Origin: Sneathiella sedimenti | GTDB taxonomy: Bacteria > Pseudomonadota > Alphaproteobacteria > Sneathiellales > Sneathiellaceae | NCBI RefSeq assembly: GCF_017313765.1 | Contig: NZ_JAFLNC010000001.1 | Coordinates: 744,001 to 808,000, forward strand | Length of the DNA stretch: 64,000 bases | Direction of reading: 5' to 3' | Part shown: positions 8,741-18,084 of the stretch, in pieces | How positions within the stretch are numbered: the stretch's first letter is position 1 | Layout of the letters: each line of letters opens with the position of its first letter | Program-made: the position numbers and the translations under genes | Notes under the pieces: generated by a model | The model's input: only the letters and a program-made list of their open reading frames with translations | Database searches by the model: none | Told to the model about the DNA's origin: nothing

Positions 8741-9556
8741 CTAGTAATAGTAAGTTTTGGCGACATCCTGTGATTTGTTTAGAACGACACCCAAGAGGTT
8801 GTTCGATTGCAGTTGGCGGCGGCAGTCCTTGACGTCGCTCGGCTTGGTCTCCCCACTCGCTACTACCATCAAAACGCAGTCTACCTGCGGAAGGAAAGCA
8901 ATGGCGTCATCGGTCGCTTTCAGGGGCGGTAAATCGAAAATACAGATGCGTTTCTCGTACCTGTTTCGAAGATCCTCCACCACGGCTTTTACTTTCCGCG
9001 ACGTCAGAATTTCAGTTGAATTCTTGATCGGCCGACGGTTTGGCAAAACCACAAAACGGGGAATGCCGGGATTGATCAGTACGTCGTTAAACTCGATCTT
9101 GCCGTCGAGAAAATCTGCAAAGCAGTTATCTTTCGGGAGCCCCAGATAGGCCGCCACCTGAGGACGACGCAAATCGAAATCCACGAGAAGAGCCGTATAG
9201 TCGGTTTGTTTGGCAATACTGAGCGCCAGGTTGATTGCGACAACCGTTTTCCCGCAGGCCGGTGTTGGCGACGTGATAGCGAGGGTCCGCCAGTTATTGG
9301 CTTCCATCTTCGCGAGAACCTGTGTTCTCAGAATATCGAAGCTGATTGAATTGGGGTCTTCACTATCCAGCGTAATGATTCTGTTTTCTTCCAGATGCGC
9401 CATGTCGAGATCAACAACACGAGTCTGGTTATAAACGATCGGGCCTTCGACGATCTCCGCGTTACGAGCAGCCTTTTTTGCGGTGCTCGTATGCTCCGAA
9501 AGACCACCAGACTTTTTCTCCTTGGCCTTGGCAATGGCTTCCTTAATACGTTCCAC
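8741..9556 (-). CDS. CpsD/CapB-family tyrosine autokinase
   Basis: 271 residues, GTG start preceded by AGAGGA. The bacterial tyrosine kinase ATPase fold shows a Walker A loop SPTPACGKT (residues 96-104), a Walker A' LLVDFDLRRP near 130 and a Walker B ICIFDLPPL near 215. The last three residues are YYY, a minimal tyrosine cluster for autophosphorylation. The kinase has no membrane domain and would depend on the GumC-like protein encoded 12 bases upstream as its membrane activator, as in Firmicute-type split systems. It likely cycles phosphorylation to control polymer length. The glycine usually found before the cysteine/alanine of the P-loop is alanine here. Confidence 0.88.
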   Translation of the reverse strand: MERIKEAIAKAKEKKSGGLSEHTSTAKKAARNAEIVEGPIVYNQTRVVDLDMAHLEENRIITLDSEDPNSISFDILRTQVLAKMEANNWRTLAITSPTPACGKTVVAINLALSIAKQTDYTALLVDFDLRRPQVAAYLGLPKDNCFADFLDGKIEFNDVLINPGIPRFVVLPNRRPIKNSTEILTSRKVKAVVEDLRNRYEKRICIFDLPPLKATDDAIAFLPQVDCVLMVVASGETKPSDVKDCRRQLQSNNLLGVVLNKSQDVAKTYYY

Positions 9557-9568
9557 GTCAGTCCTCTC

Positions 9569-11209
9569 TTAAAATGAGACCAATAGTCTATCGACAGCTA
9601 CCCACACCTTGTAAAACAGATCATCCAACGGCTGGTATAAAAAGTGCACAGCCACCAGCAACAGAGCAAACAAGACAATCGGAATGAGGAAGTACAGGAA
9701 GATTTTCATCCGATGCTGTACATTTTCCTGACGTGTGTGAATGTAAGGTATAGACACAATGGGCGGGTGCTTGAGCACTGCTTCCAGTTCAGAGGCACTA
9801 TGAATTCGGCGGTCGATCAGCTCGATCAGGAAAACACAGACCACGCCGATGACAAGCGCAAGAAATCCGCCAATACCAAGAATTTTCTTCCTATCCGGGG
9901 AAACCGGTTCCGTCGGTACGATCGGCGGCTCCAGAAGTACAAAGCGTTCCGCCTTCTTCTCTTCCTCAAGATTCTGTGACAGCTGTGCCTGAGCCTGCTT
10001 GGACTCAAGTGAATTCAACTTTTCCAGCAAGTCGTTATAGGTCCGGTCCAGAACAGTCAGGCCGCGCTCGACTTGCGGGATTTCAAGAATGATTCCCTCC
10101 AGGTCCGCAATCTTCTTGCTCGTTGCGGCAATCTGGCGGCGCGTTTCCGCAATTTTATCATCCGTCGCAGCGATACGGATCTGGAGCTTCTCAACAACAG
10201 GGTTGTAGACACCGCTTGACGCGGACTGTTCCTGAGCCGCTGCCGCGAGTGCAGATGAGGTTTCCTGCTCCACCTGCTTTTCGAGAGCCGCAATGCGCTT
10301 CTTAAGCGCAATGATATCCGGGTGCGAATCCGTCAGTCGGGTGGAGGCATCCAGCAAGCTATCCTTCAAGGTAGCCAGGTTTTGTGCCAGTTCGGATTGC
10401 TCGCCGCCGCTGGCGGTAAGGCCAGACCGGGCGGAAGTCAGTTCAATCTGGAGATAGCGTTTGTCTTCTTCAAGCGCTCGCAAATCCCGGCGGAGATCGC
10501 GAATTTGCTCTTCCGACCTCTCCAGCATACTCTGGCGCAGGCCAAGATGCTCGGGCAGGGCATTTCCATATTTTTGCTTGTACGCGACAATCTCGGTTTC
10601 GATCTTGGTCAGTTCGCGGCGCACCTTGTTTGCTTCATCTGCCAGGAAAGCCGTGGCCTCGGAGGCCCGTTCGGTCCGCGTTCGCACATTCTCGCTCAGG
10701 AACAGCGTAACCAATTCATTCGCAACGTCGGTCGCAATCTGCGGGTTCTCATGACTGAAGGCGACCAGGAAGGCGATTGTCGTATCCCCTCGCCTGCTGC
10801 CGGAAAAAGACGATGTAATAACCTCAATCCCGATTTCCTCCTGCATTTTATATACAAGTTCAGAAACCGTCATAAATTTCCGGTCTTCACCATAGACGTT
10901 GAATTTGTCGATGATTTTTAGAAGATTTTCCCGGGTCATTACCCGCTGCTGGATCATCCTGATCCGCTGATCGGGGTCGGTGTTTACTGTTGATTCAATA
11001 AGATCGGGAGAGATTTGCTGTGTTTCAACGAGAATGGTACCAAAGGACGTATAATGCGGCGGCAAAATCAAGATGACAGCTACGCTGCCCACAAGAACCA
11101 GCACAAACGGGATCAAAAAGAATAGAAACCGTCTCTTAGCGGCTGAAATGATCCGCTCAAAATTAATCGGCGAACCTTCTTCTTCGGGAAGTGTAAAATC
11201 TTGGTTCAT
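9569..11209 (-). CDS. GumC/Wzz-type polysaccharide chain-length protein
   Basis: 546 residues. A Wzz domain with a membrane span at residues about 33-55 starts the protein, a long coiled coil covers about 190-430, and two spans lie near 450 and 510 with a short cytosolic loop between them. This is the polysaccharide co-polymerase layout of exopolysaccharide systems. Unlike larger GumC/ExoP proteins it lacks the C-terminal kinase, which is encoded by the next gene. It is the first gene of the nine-gene minus-strand run that ends at the window edge. Confidence 0.88.
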   Translation of the reverse strand: MNQDFTLPEEEGSPINFERIISAAKRRFLFFLIPFVLVLVGSVAVILILPPHYTSFGTILVETQQISPDLIESTVNTDPDQRIRMIQQRVMTRENLLKIIDKFNVYGEDRKFMTVSELVYKMQEEIGIEVITSSFSGSRRGDTTIAFLVAFSHENPQIATDVANELVTLFLSENVRTRTERASEATAFLADEANKVRRELTKIETEIVAYKQKYGNALPEHLGLRQSMLERSEEQIRDLRRDLRALEEDKRYLQIELTSARSGLTASGGEQSELAQNLATLKDSLLDASTRLTDSHPDIIALKKRIAALEKQVEQETSSALAAAAQEQSASSGVYNPVVEKLQIRIAATDDKIAETRRQIAATSKKIADLEGIILEIPQVERGLTVLDRTYNDLLEKLNSLESKQAQAQLSQNLEEEKKAERFVLLEPPIVPTEPVSPDRKKILGIGGFLALVIGVVCVFLIELIDRRIHSASELEAVLKHPPIVSIPYIHTRQENVQHRMKIFLYFLIPIVLFALLLVAVHFLYQPLDDLFYKVWVAVDRLLVSF

Positions 11210-11524
11210 ACTAATGCTCGAATTTCTTCAATTCAGTCGATTTAATCAGTTTATATCGGACGCCTTGTAACCCGTCCTTATGGTTAAAATTTTACAACCA
11301 TCCAAGCCGATCAACAAATGCCACCTGCCTTTTTAGGCCCAAAGAGTTAAGGAATGGTTGGTAACTGATATATATTGGCAACATTGCGCTAAATTTTAAG
11401 GGTTCCTGCAACGATCGGCACGGTCAGGCAGCGCCCTCCACGCGCAAGTCAAAATAGGAGGAAATCAATAGATCTCGCCCCTCTTTCTCCGCATCACGAG
11501 GGTAAATGTCAAGGATTGATACGA
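11210..11524. other. Intergenic gap with no recognised gene
   Basis: 315 bases between the wzz-like gene and the priming transferase gene, both on the minus strand. The part next to the wzz-like gene is AT-rich and should contain its promoter, but I could not pick out a convincing -35/-10 pair. No clear terminator hairpin, RNA gene or open frame is seen. Confidence 0.5.
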
Positions 11525-13084
11525 TCAATAGGCGTTTTTATTTACAAAGCCAACAAAGACTGTCATCACCAGAATTTGCAGGTCAAAAAACAGCGACCAG
11601 TTCTCGACATAATATGTATCATAATTCACCCTGGCTTCCATTTTTTCCAGGGTGTCCGTTTCTCCGCGATAGCCCTTTACCTGCGCCCAGCCGGTAATCC
11701 CCGGCTTGACCTTATGGCGGGCAAAATATCCTTCAATCAGCTCAGAATACTCTTCATTGTGATCGATTGCATGGGGACGTGGGCCGACCAGCGACATTGT
11801 CCCGTTAACCACGTTGAAAAGCTGCGGCAACTCATCCAGGCTGGTCCGGCGGATAAATTTACCGACCCGGGTTATACGCGGATCATCTTTCGACGCCTGG
11901 ACAGTCTTTTTTCGTTCCGCCCCGTCATGATACATGGAGCGGAACTTATAAATTTCAAATATCTTGTTGTTATAGCCATAGCGTTTCTGCTTGAACAACA
12001 CCGGCCCCTTGCTTTCCAGCTTGATCGCAATGGCAACCGCAAGCAGGAGCGGAGAGAACAAAATCAGGGCCAGCCAGCCCAGAATACGGTCCTCCAGCGC
12101 CTTCACCACGACCTTGAACCCGGACAAGGGCGAATCCACCACCTCGATCATCGGCAGGCCGCCGAAATGGTTGGGGGACGGTCGGTGTGGAAAACGAAAG
12201 CCCACCAGATCAGAGACCAAATGGACATGGGCCGGGAGTTCGCGCAGACGGCTAACGATTTCCAGCTGGCGTTCATCCGCGTTCCAGGGGAGCGCGACAA
12301 TGATATCGTCGACATGATTTTCGCGGACGAACTTTATCAGGGCCTCCATATTCCCAAGCAGGGTATAGCCGGCAACCGTTGGCCCCATACGGCCGATCCG
12401 GTCATCGAAGATGCCCACGACCTTGTTGACCGCCGGTTTTTCGTTTTCAAGCTGGCGTAGAAGCTGTTCCGTCTGTTTTCCGCCACCAAGAACGACGACC
12501 TTCCGTGTACATATCCCCCGGCTAGCCAGATAGTTGATGATGATAAAGGCAACAAGCCGGTAAATCAGAATGACAAAAAAGGAGGCGAAGGCGAAGCTGT
12601 ACATCCAGATCCGCGAATATTCCTCGGATACCTTCAACGAGAAGGCTACCGCCAGAAGCAACATAAAGGTCGTCAGGCAGACAATCGCGAGATTTGGCAG
12701 GTTGGTAAGTGGTGACAACAATGTCGAGAAGGAGTAAATCCGTGCATAATGTCCCAAAAAGAAAAATATGATCAACGCGAGAACGACCGCATACATATAG
12801 TTTTCATGGGCGATCAGGTTGCCGCCGATCACAAAATAATGGCTGAGATAGCCCGCGAGAAACAGCCAGAAAAGGTCGAGGGCCGTGAAAATCGGGGATA
12901 GTACACGCGAGGAAAGAGGGTATCCTCCACTATATGCGGAACCCTTTTCGGCAGGTATTTTTTTGCTGCTCAGTCCGCTTTCCGAAATCTTGTTCAACGA
13001 ATTTCTCCGACGACAGGCGCTCGTAAATCCTGCTTCAAAACCGATATTCAAAAAATTGGTTGGTAAAGCTTGTCTCGACTGCAC
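11525..13084 (-). CDS. Undecaprenyl-phosphate sugar phosphotransferase (WcaJ-like)
   Basis: 519 residues with an apparent GTG start; the first 50 residues are poorly conserved and the real start could be later. Four to five N-terminal spans, a central CoA-binding-like Rossmann domain ([18 protein letters not shown]) and a C-terminal bacterial sugar transferase domain with [18 protein letters not shown] and [21 protein letters not shown] are the standard parts of polyisoprenyl-phosphate hexose-1-phosphate transferases. It starts exopolysaccharide synthesis by moving a sugar phosphate, usually glucose, from UDP-sugar to undecaprenyl phosphate. It is divergent from the VanZ-like gene and separated from the rest of the cluster by 315 bases. 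Confidence 0.9.
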   Translation of the reverse strand: MQSRQALPTNFLNIGFEAGFTSACRRRNSLNKISESGLSSKKIPAEKGSAYSGGYPLSSRVLSPIFTALDLFWLFLAGYLSHYFVIGGNLIAHENYMYAVVLALIIFFFLGHYARIYSFSTLLSPLTNLPNLAIVCLTTFMLLLAVAFSLKVSEEYSRIWMYSFAFASFFVILIYRLVAFIIINYLASRGICTRKVVVLGGGKQTEQLLRQLENEKPAVNKVVGIFDDRIGRMGPTVAGYTLLGNMEALIKFVRENHVDDIIVALPWNADERQLEIVSRLRELPAHVHLVSDLVGFRFPHRPSPNHFGGLPMIEVVDSPLSGFKVVVKALEDRILGWLALILFSPLLLAVAIAIKLESKGPVLFKQKRYGYNNKIFEIYKFRSMYHDGAERKKTVQASKDDPRITRVGKFIRRTSLDELPQLFNVVNGTMSLVGPRPHAIDHNEEYSELIEGYFARHKVKPGITGWAQVKGYRGETDTLEKMEARVNYDTYYVENWSLFFDLQILVMTVFVGFVNKNAY

Positions 13085-13177
13085 CCGCAGAAAATATTAC
13101 TAATCATACATCTCTTGGGTGCAATTTACATCGCTTATCGTTAATTTTTCCTAAACCGCAGGCCCGTAATAATACCT

Positions 13178-13564
13178 ATGACCCTATCTAGCCATCATAA
13201 TCAAAACAGGTACCGAGTTGCGTTATTCCTTTGGGGAGCTGGCTTGGTCGCCATTACTATCTTCTCCCTTTTGCCGCCTGGCAATGAACCGTCCTTCTCA
13301 GATCTGGTCAATGACAAGGTTCGGCACTTCACTGCCTATGCGCTGCTTGCCTTGGCTGCATGCCATGCGGGCCATAATTGGCAGCAACGGCTATTGCTGT
13401 GTATCGTGACGTTTATCGTAAGCCTCCTTATCGAAATTCTGCAACCCTTTACAGGCCGGAATTTCGAACTTTTGGACATTGTTGCAAATTTATCTGGTAC
13501 CCTTGCAGGAATGGGCTTGGCTGCTCTCACTTTCCGCTACCGTGCACGAAAATTTCGCCTCTAG
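13178..13564 (+). CDS. VanZ-like family membrane protein
   Basis: 128 residues with four hydrophobic spans and the pattern of small VanZ-like proteins: SLLPPGNEPSFSDLVNDKVRH then a FTAYALLALAACHAG span and a LIEILQPFTGRNFELLDIVAN motif. Function in Gram-negative bacteria is unknown; such genes are often near exopolysaccharide loci. It runs away from the priming transferase gene (93-base shared upstream region). Its stop codon overlaps the stop of the opposite lipoprotein gene in a CTAG. Confidence 0.8.
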   Translation: MTLSSHHNQNRYRVALFLWGAGLVAITIFSLLPPGNEPSFSDLVNDKVRHFTAYALLALAACHAGHNWQQRLLLCIVTFIVSLLIEILQPFTGRNFELLDIVANLSGTLAGMGLAALTFRYRARKFRL

Positions 13565-14094
13565 CCTTGCCTCAGACTGCGGTCCCACAGCATCAAATGC
13601 ACGCCGTACTGATCCTCCCTGACCTCAAGATGCGCCGCGTCAAAGGTCCAGCGCCTTGTTTCACTCGCCTTCAGTTTGCGGCCCGGACCATATTTCTCCG
13701 CTAGCGCCTTCAAAATATCAGTATCCTGATAGGTCGCGCCGGGAAGGGAAGCATCGATTTTCCAAATCCGGTGACCGGCTTCCGGCGGCGTATAGCTGAC
13801 GCGATAGCGAATACGCCTGTCATTTCCGTTCTGGGGCGCAACGCAAACGAGAACAAGAACCGGACCCGTTGGTCCGTCATACCGGCTCTCTGCCGCGCAC
13901 TCCGCCCGCTCTTCATTAAGGTTCGCGCTTTTCTCACCGAGTTGATAGCCGGTTTCCTGAAGTAGCGCCTCATGAAGGGACGGCACCGGTGGCGGCATGA
14001 CGCAGCTGGATAACAGCACAAGCATCGCCGCAACAACGGCAAGGACAAATGACCCTTGCGCGGTCAACCGCCTTCCAAATTTTATGTCCCCCAC
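13561..14094 (-). CDS. Hypothetical lipoprotein
   Basis: 177 residues, GTG start with AGAGGG eight bases upstream. A basic N-terminus and hydrophobic stretch end in LLSSC (Cys31), a good lipobox, so this should be a lipoprotein. The mature part has no family I recognise; it contains three further cysteines and a C-terminal stretch TRRWTFDAAHLEVREDQYG that looks like a beta-rich fold. It lies 13 bases downstream of the dus gene on the same strand and may be co-transcribed with it. Confidence 0.7.
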   Translation of the reverse strand: MGDIKFGRRLTAQGSFVLAVVAAMLVLLSSCVMPPPVPSLHEALLQETGYQLGEKSANLNEERAECAAESRYDGPTGPVLVLVCVAPQNGNDRRIRYRVSYTPPEAGHRIWKIDASLPGATYQDTDILKALAEKYGPGRKLKASETRRWTFDAAHLEVREDQYGVHLMLWDRSLRQG

Positions 14095-14107
14095 TCGAAT
14101 AACCCTC

Positions 14108-15082
14108 TTACGCGACGTCCAGAACCCGCTCTTTCGTTACCTCGACTTCCGCCAGAATACTTCGCGGATCCTCAAGCCGGCGAATCCGTGTGAACAGTTC
14201 CCCGGCCTCCCCATAGCTGCGTGCAAGCAGCTTTATCCATTGCTTCAATCGTCCTGCCTGCCGCGGCGGATTAGCCATGCCTTCGATAAGGTCGTGATAT
14301 TCCGCAAGGGTGCCAAGGATTTGTGACCAATTGAAGGCAGTCATCCCCGTCGACTCCCCACGTCTTTGGGCAATTTCCCAGCCAAGGCTCGGACGAGCAA
14401 TAACTCCCCGACCGATCATAATATCCTCGCACCCACTCGCCTCCCGGCAGAGATCATAATCCTCTGGCGTCCAGATTTCGCCATTGGCAACAACCGGTAT
14501 ATCGAGCCTTTCGGCAATTGGTCGAAGATATTCCCAATGGGCTGGTGGACGATACCCTTCCATCTTCGTGCGGGCATGAATGGTAAGCTTGCCTGCGCCG
14601 GCCTCGGCGATGGCGAGAGCGTTCTCCAGCGCCAGGGATTTCTCCGCAAAGCCAAGGCGCATCTTGGCGCTGACCGGGATAGTGTCCGGCACCGCCCGGC
14701 GCACCGCAGAGACAATATCATGGAGCCGTTCCGGCCATTGTAGCAGTGTTGCCCCGGCGTCATGACGGTTCACGGTCTTGGCGGGACAGCCGAAATTGAT
14801 ATCGACACCCGGCGCACCAAGTTCAGCGACAAATCCTGCATTTTCTGCCATGACATGCGTTTCACCGCCCATGATCTGCACATGTACCGGGACACCTGCC
14901 ACGGTTTTCCCGTCCTGTCTCAGCTCCGGGCAGAGCGAATAAAAAACTGAAGCCGGATAAAGATGCTGGCTGACGCGCACGAATTCGGAAACACACAGGT
15001 CAAACCCCCCGATCCGTGTCAGAATATCGCGCATATAGACGTCGACTACCCCCTCCATGGGGGCCAGCGTTACCGTTGCCAA
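14108..15082 (-). CDS. tRNA-dihydrouridine synthase (DusC-like)
   Basis: 324 residues, a flavin TIM barrel of the Dus family. LAPMEGVVD at the N-terminus is the FMN-binding start and NFGCPAKTVNRHDAGATLL near residue 100 contains the catalytic cysteine. The NxGCPAKTVN form is typical of DusC rather than DusA or DusB. GDIMIGRGVIARP-type glycine/arginine motif (SGCEDIMIGRGVIARPSLGW) follows near 225. It reduces uridines in the D-loop of tRNA with NADPH. The exact target base cannot be read. Confidence 0.9.
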   Translation of the reverse strand: MATVTLAPMEGVVDVYMRDILTRIGGFDLCVSEFVRVSQHLYPASVFYSLCPELRQDGKTVAGVPVHVQIMGGETHVMAENAGFVAELGAPGVDINFGCPAKTVNRHDAGATLLQWPERLHDIVSAVRRAVPDTIPVSAKMRLGFAEKSLALENALAIAEAGAGKLTIHARTKMEGYRPPAHWEYLRPIAERLDIPVVANGEIWTPEDYDLCREASGCEDIMIGRGVIARPSLGWEIAQRRGESTGMTAFNWSQILGTLAEYHDLIEGMANPPRQAGRLKQWIKLLARSYGEAGELFTRIRRLEDPRSILAEVEVTKERVLDVA

Positions 15083-15197
15083 GGTCCCTTATCCTCTATT
15101 TTCCTTGTCATATTTTAATGGTAAAATAATTTTAAAGACAAAGATAGAAATCAGGGAACTGTCATAGGGGCAGTTCATCGCAAAAGGAAGACTTAAT

Positions 15198-16691
15198 ATG
15201 AGTGAATTTCTGTTCGACACAGGTGGTCCACACGGAAATGTAACGGATCTCCAGGAATTCACTGATGAGAACGCGGCTTTTGAACGGATCAGGCTTCTTT
15301 ATGATGAGAATGTCGCAAAGGTAAAAAACCGCTTCACCGAATTTGAGGCCGGAGATAAAACCAGCCCCGCCGATCCGGCCTATTATCCCTATCTCGGCCT
15401 CAGTGTCGAATCCACGGACATCAACCGGACAGGCAAGCGATCCTACGGCAAGATTGACGCGGCGGGCACCTTCGGGACGACGATAACCCAACCTGAGCTT
15501 TTCGAGAGCTATTACAAGGAGCAAATACGGCTCATCCTCAAGAACCATCAGCGGCCGGTTTATGTCGGGCTGAGTATGCGCCAGATGCCCCTTCCCTTCG
15601 TGATCGAGGCGGCCTCCTCCGATGTCTCGGCCAATGATATGCCTGCATTGCAGGCCATATTCACCATGCCGGAACTTTCCAATATCAACGACAGCATCGC
15701 CAACGGCACCTATGTCCCCATTGACGGCCAGCCCCGCCCACTCTCACTTTTCACTGCGGAACGCGTGGACTACTCTTTGGCGCGACTGGCGCATTATACC
15801 GGCACCGTGCCGGCGCATTTCCAGCGGTTCGTGCTGTTCACCAACTATCAGCGCTATGTCGATGAGTTCATCGATTACGGCAAGAAACAGGTGTTGGAAG
15901 GTGAGGAATACCGCGCTTTTGTCGAGCCGGGAAATGTCGTTACACCCAACCCGCGCCTGACGGATGCACCACCAACCGGCACGGCGCCCAACCATCTGCC
16001 GCAGATGCCCGCCTATCATCTTGTCGCTGACCGGCATATGGGCATTACCCTGGTCAATATCGGCGTCGGACCCTCCAACGCCAAGACAATCACCGATCAT
16101 ATTGCGGTTCTCCGGCCGCATTGCTGGTTGATGGTTGGTCATTGCGGCGGCCTGCGGCATACCCAGCGGCTCGGCGATTTTGTCCTGGCCCATGCCTATG
16201 TGCGGGAAGATCATGTGCTGGATGAGGATATCCATCCCTCCGTCCCACTTCCCGCAATCGCCGAGATCCAGGTCGCGCTGACCGAGGCGGTGGCCCGTGC
16301 CGCCGACGGATTGGGTGGCACGGCGGATATCAAGGAGCATTTTCGCACCGGAACCGTTTACACGACCGATGACCGGGACTGGGAATTACGCCATAAGGAA
16401 CTGGCCATCCGGTTCAACCAGACTCGCGCCATTGCTGTGGACATGGAATCCTCGACCATTGCTGCCAACGGCTTTCGCTTTCGCGTGCCCTACGGCACGC
16501 TTCTCTGCGTATCCGACAAGCCGATCCACGGGGAGATCAAACTACCCGGAATGGCCAATAAGTTTTATGAGGATCGAACCGCCAAGCATCTGCATATCAG
16601 TATCGACACCCTGCAACAGCTTCGTCGCCAGGGTGTCGAAAGCCTGCATTCGCGCAAATTACGCAGCTTCGACGAACCGGCGTTCCGCTAG
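15198..16691 (+). CDS. amn: AMP nucleosidase
   Basis: 497 residues, ATG preceded by AAGGAAG at ideal spacing. The N-terminal half is the AMP nucleosidase-specific domain and the C-terminal half is a purine nucleoside phosphorylase-like domain with GHCGGLRHTQRLGDFVLA and AVDMESSTIAANGFRF. It hydrolyses AMP to adenine and ribose 5-phosphate and so adjusts adenylate pools. It is a single-gene unit whose end lies 3 bases from the end of the opposite hydrolase gene. Confidence 0.93.
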   Translation: MSEFLFDTGGPHGNVTDLQEFTDENAAFERIRLLYDENVAKVKNRFTEFEAGDKTSPADPAYYPYLGLSVESTDINRTGKRSYGKIDAAGTFGTTITQPELFESYYKEQIRLILKNHQRPVYVGLSMRQMPLPFVIEAASSDVSANDMPALQAIFTMPELSNINDSIANGTYVPIDGQPRPLSLFTAERVDYSLARLAHYTGTVPAHFQRFVLFTNYQRYVDEFIDYGKKQVLEGEEYRAFVEPGNVVTPNPRLTDAPPTGTAPNHLPQMPAYHLVADRHMGITLVNIGVGPSNAKTITDHIAVLRPHCWLMVGHCGGLRHTQRLGDFVLAHAYVREDHVLDEDIHPSVPLPAIAEIQVALTEAVARAADGLGGTADIKEHFRTGTVYTTDDRDWELRHKELAIRFNQTRAIAVDMESSTIAANGFRFRVPYGTLLCVSDKPIHGEIKLPGMANKFYEDRTAKHLHISIDTLQQLRRQGVESLHSRKLRSFDEPAFR

Positions 16692-16694
16692 GGC

Positions 16695-17582
16695 TTACCG
16701 ATTGGCGGAAAGATGCGGGAGGAGAAGGCCTGCCAGATGTTCACATAGAGCAGGCGAAAGATCATGACCCATGCCGTCTACCAGCTCCAGCCTTGCGCCG
16801 GGGATCAGCCGCGCCGTATCCTCACCAGCTGCGTAAGGGATGAGCGGATCATCCTTACCGTGAATTACCAACGTTGGCGCCGTGACGCCAGGAAGTTCAG
16901 ACACCCGCGGGTTTGAGGCCATGACCGCCGCATATTGGCGCAGATATCCGGCAGGCGAGTAACTACGTGTGACGCAAAAACGGATATGTTCTTTCAGTGC
17001 ATCGCGGTTCCAGCGATATCCAGGACTGCCGATCACATCATTTACCTCAAGCCCGAACTCAACCACGTCATCGATGCTCTGGCTCGCCGGTGCCGACATC
17101 AACACGGAGGTGGCCGCCGGGGTCGACGGCGGTAAATGGCGGTTCCCGCTCGACGACATGATGGAAGTGAGGGAGTGCAGCTTCTCGGGGTAAAAAATCG
17201 CCATCAGCTGCGCGATCATGCCCCCCATCGACATGCCGACCATATGCGCAGTGTCAATCTTCAGCCCGTCCATCAGGCCCGCCACATCGGCCGCCATATC
17301 ACTCAAGTGATAGGGCACTGTCGGCGCTTCGCCCGCCTGAACGCGCTGCATGATGTGCGCCATGTCGGGCAGGCCCTTCTCGTCGAGTTTCTGGGACAGT
17401 CCGATATCCCGGTTATCAAAACGGATCACATGGAAATTCTGCGCCGCAATCGCTTCGCAGAAGGACGCAGGCCAATCGACCAGCTGAAACCCCAGCCCGG
17501 CAATCAGGATTACCGCTGGATCGGACGGCGTCCCGAAGGTCTCATATTCCAGCGAGAGGTTATTGCTGATGATCTTGGCCAT
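16695..17582 (-). CDS. Alpha/beta-fold hydrolase
   Basis: 295 residues. The nucleophile elbow GMSMGG (near residue 118) with catalytic serine, the acid in HGKDDPLIPYAAGE and the histidine in VDGMGHDLSP form a complete triad. VILIAGLGFQLVDWP holds the oxyanion region. Similar proteins act on esters or lactones and some are annotated as aclacinomycin methylesterase-like; the substrate is unknown. A terminator lies between it and the trxA gene on its upstream side, so it is transcribed on its own. Confidence 0.85.
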   Translation of the reverse strand: MAKIISNNLSLEYETFGTPSDPAVILIAGLGFQLVDWPASFCEAIAAQNFHVIRFDNRDIGLSQKLDEKGLPDMAHIMQRVQAGEAPTVPYHLSDMAADVAGLMDGLKIDTAHMVGMSMGGMIAQLMAIFYPEKLHSLTSIMSSSGNRHLPPSTPAATSVLMSAPASQSIDDVVEFGLEVNDVIGSPGYRWNRDALKEHIRFCVTRSYSPAGYLRQYAAVMASNPRVSELPGVTAPTLVIHGKDDPLIPYAAGEDTARLIPGARLELVDGMGHDLSPALCEHLAGLLLPHLSANR

Positions 17583-17605
17583 TTTGATATCCCTCGTTTC
17601 TTATG

Positions 17606-17634
17606 AAAAAAGCGGACCCAAAAGATCCGCTTTT
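17606..17634 (-). terminator. Rho-independent terminator of trxA
   Basis: On the minus strand AAAAGCGGA pairs with TCCGCTTTT across a nine-base loop and is followed by a run of six T. It starts about 25 bases after the trxA stop. The stem also has four T on the plus side. Confidence 0.85.
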
Positions 17635-17658
17635 CTGTGTTTCGTCTGGACTTTTCCG

Positions 17659-17979
17659 TTAGCCCGCTGACTTGATCCAGTCTTCAATGGCGCTTTTCGG
17701 CGAGGCGCCGACTTTCGTCGCCGCGATCTGGCCATCCTTGAACAGCATCAGCGTCGGAATACCGCGCACGCCGTATTTCGTCGGCGTATTCGGATTCTCA
17801 TCGATATTGATTTTGGCGATTTTCAGATTATCGCCCATTTCCTGGGAGATTTCGTCAAGAGCCGGGGCAATCTGCTTACAAGGACCGCACCATTCGGCCC
17901 AGAAATCGACCAGCACCAGGCCAGAACTATCCAGGACATCCTCTTTAAAAGAAGCGTCGGTGACTTTCGTAGTGGTCAT
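17659..17979 (-). CDS. trxA: Thioredoxin
   Basis: 106 residues, a single-domain cytosolic thioredoxin with the active site [10 protein letters not shown] (Cys about 31 and 34) and the cis-proline region [12 protein letters not shown]. It keeps protein thiols reduced and supplies electrons to ribonucleotide reductase and other enzymes. It follows addA by 105 bases, a common arrangement in alphaproteobacteria, but has its own promoter-like signals and terminator. Confidence 0.96.
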   Translation of the reverse strand: MTTTKVTDASFKEDVLDSSGLVLVDFWAEWCGPCKQIAPALDEISQEMGDNLKIAKINIDENPNTPTKYGVRGIPTLMLFKDGQIAATKVGASPKSAIEDWIKSAG

Positions 17980-18044
17980 AGTATCCTCATTTCAGGCAAA
18001 AAATTAAAAGCTCTCCGGCACCCCGGCGGAAACTTCTTATCCCT

Positions 18045-18074
18045 ATAATTACGTATCCCCTGACCGATCGTCAA
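18045..18074 (-). promoter_or_regulatory. Likely sigma-70-type promoter of trxA
   Basis: On the minus strand TTGACG (18074-18069) and AATTAT (18050-18045) are separated by 18 bases, about 65 bases upstream of the trxA ATG and just after the addA stop. Confidence 0.5.
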
Positions 18075-18084
18075 GTGAACAACA

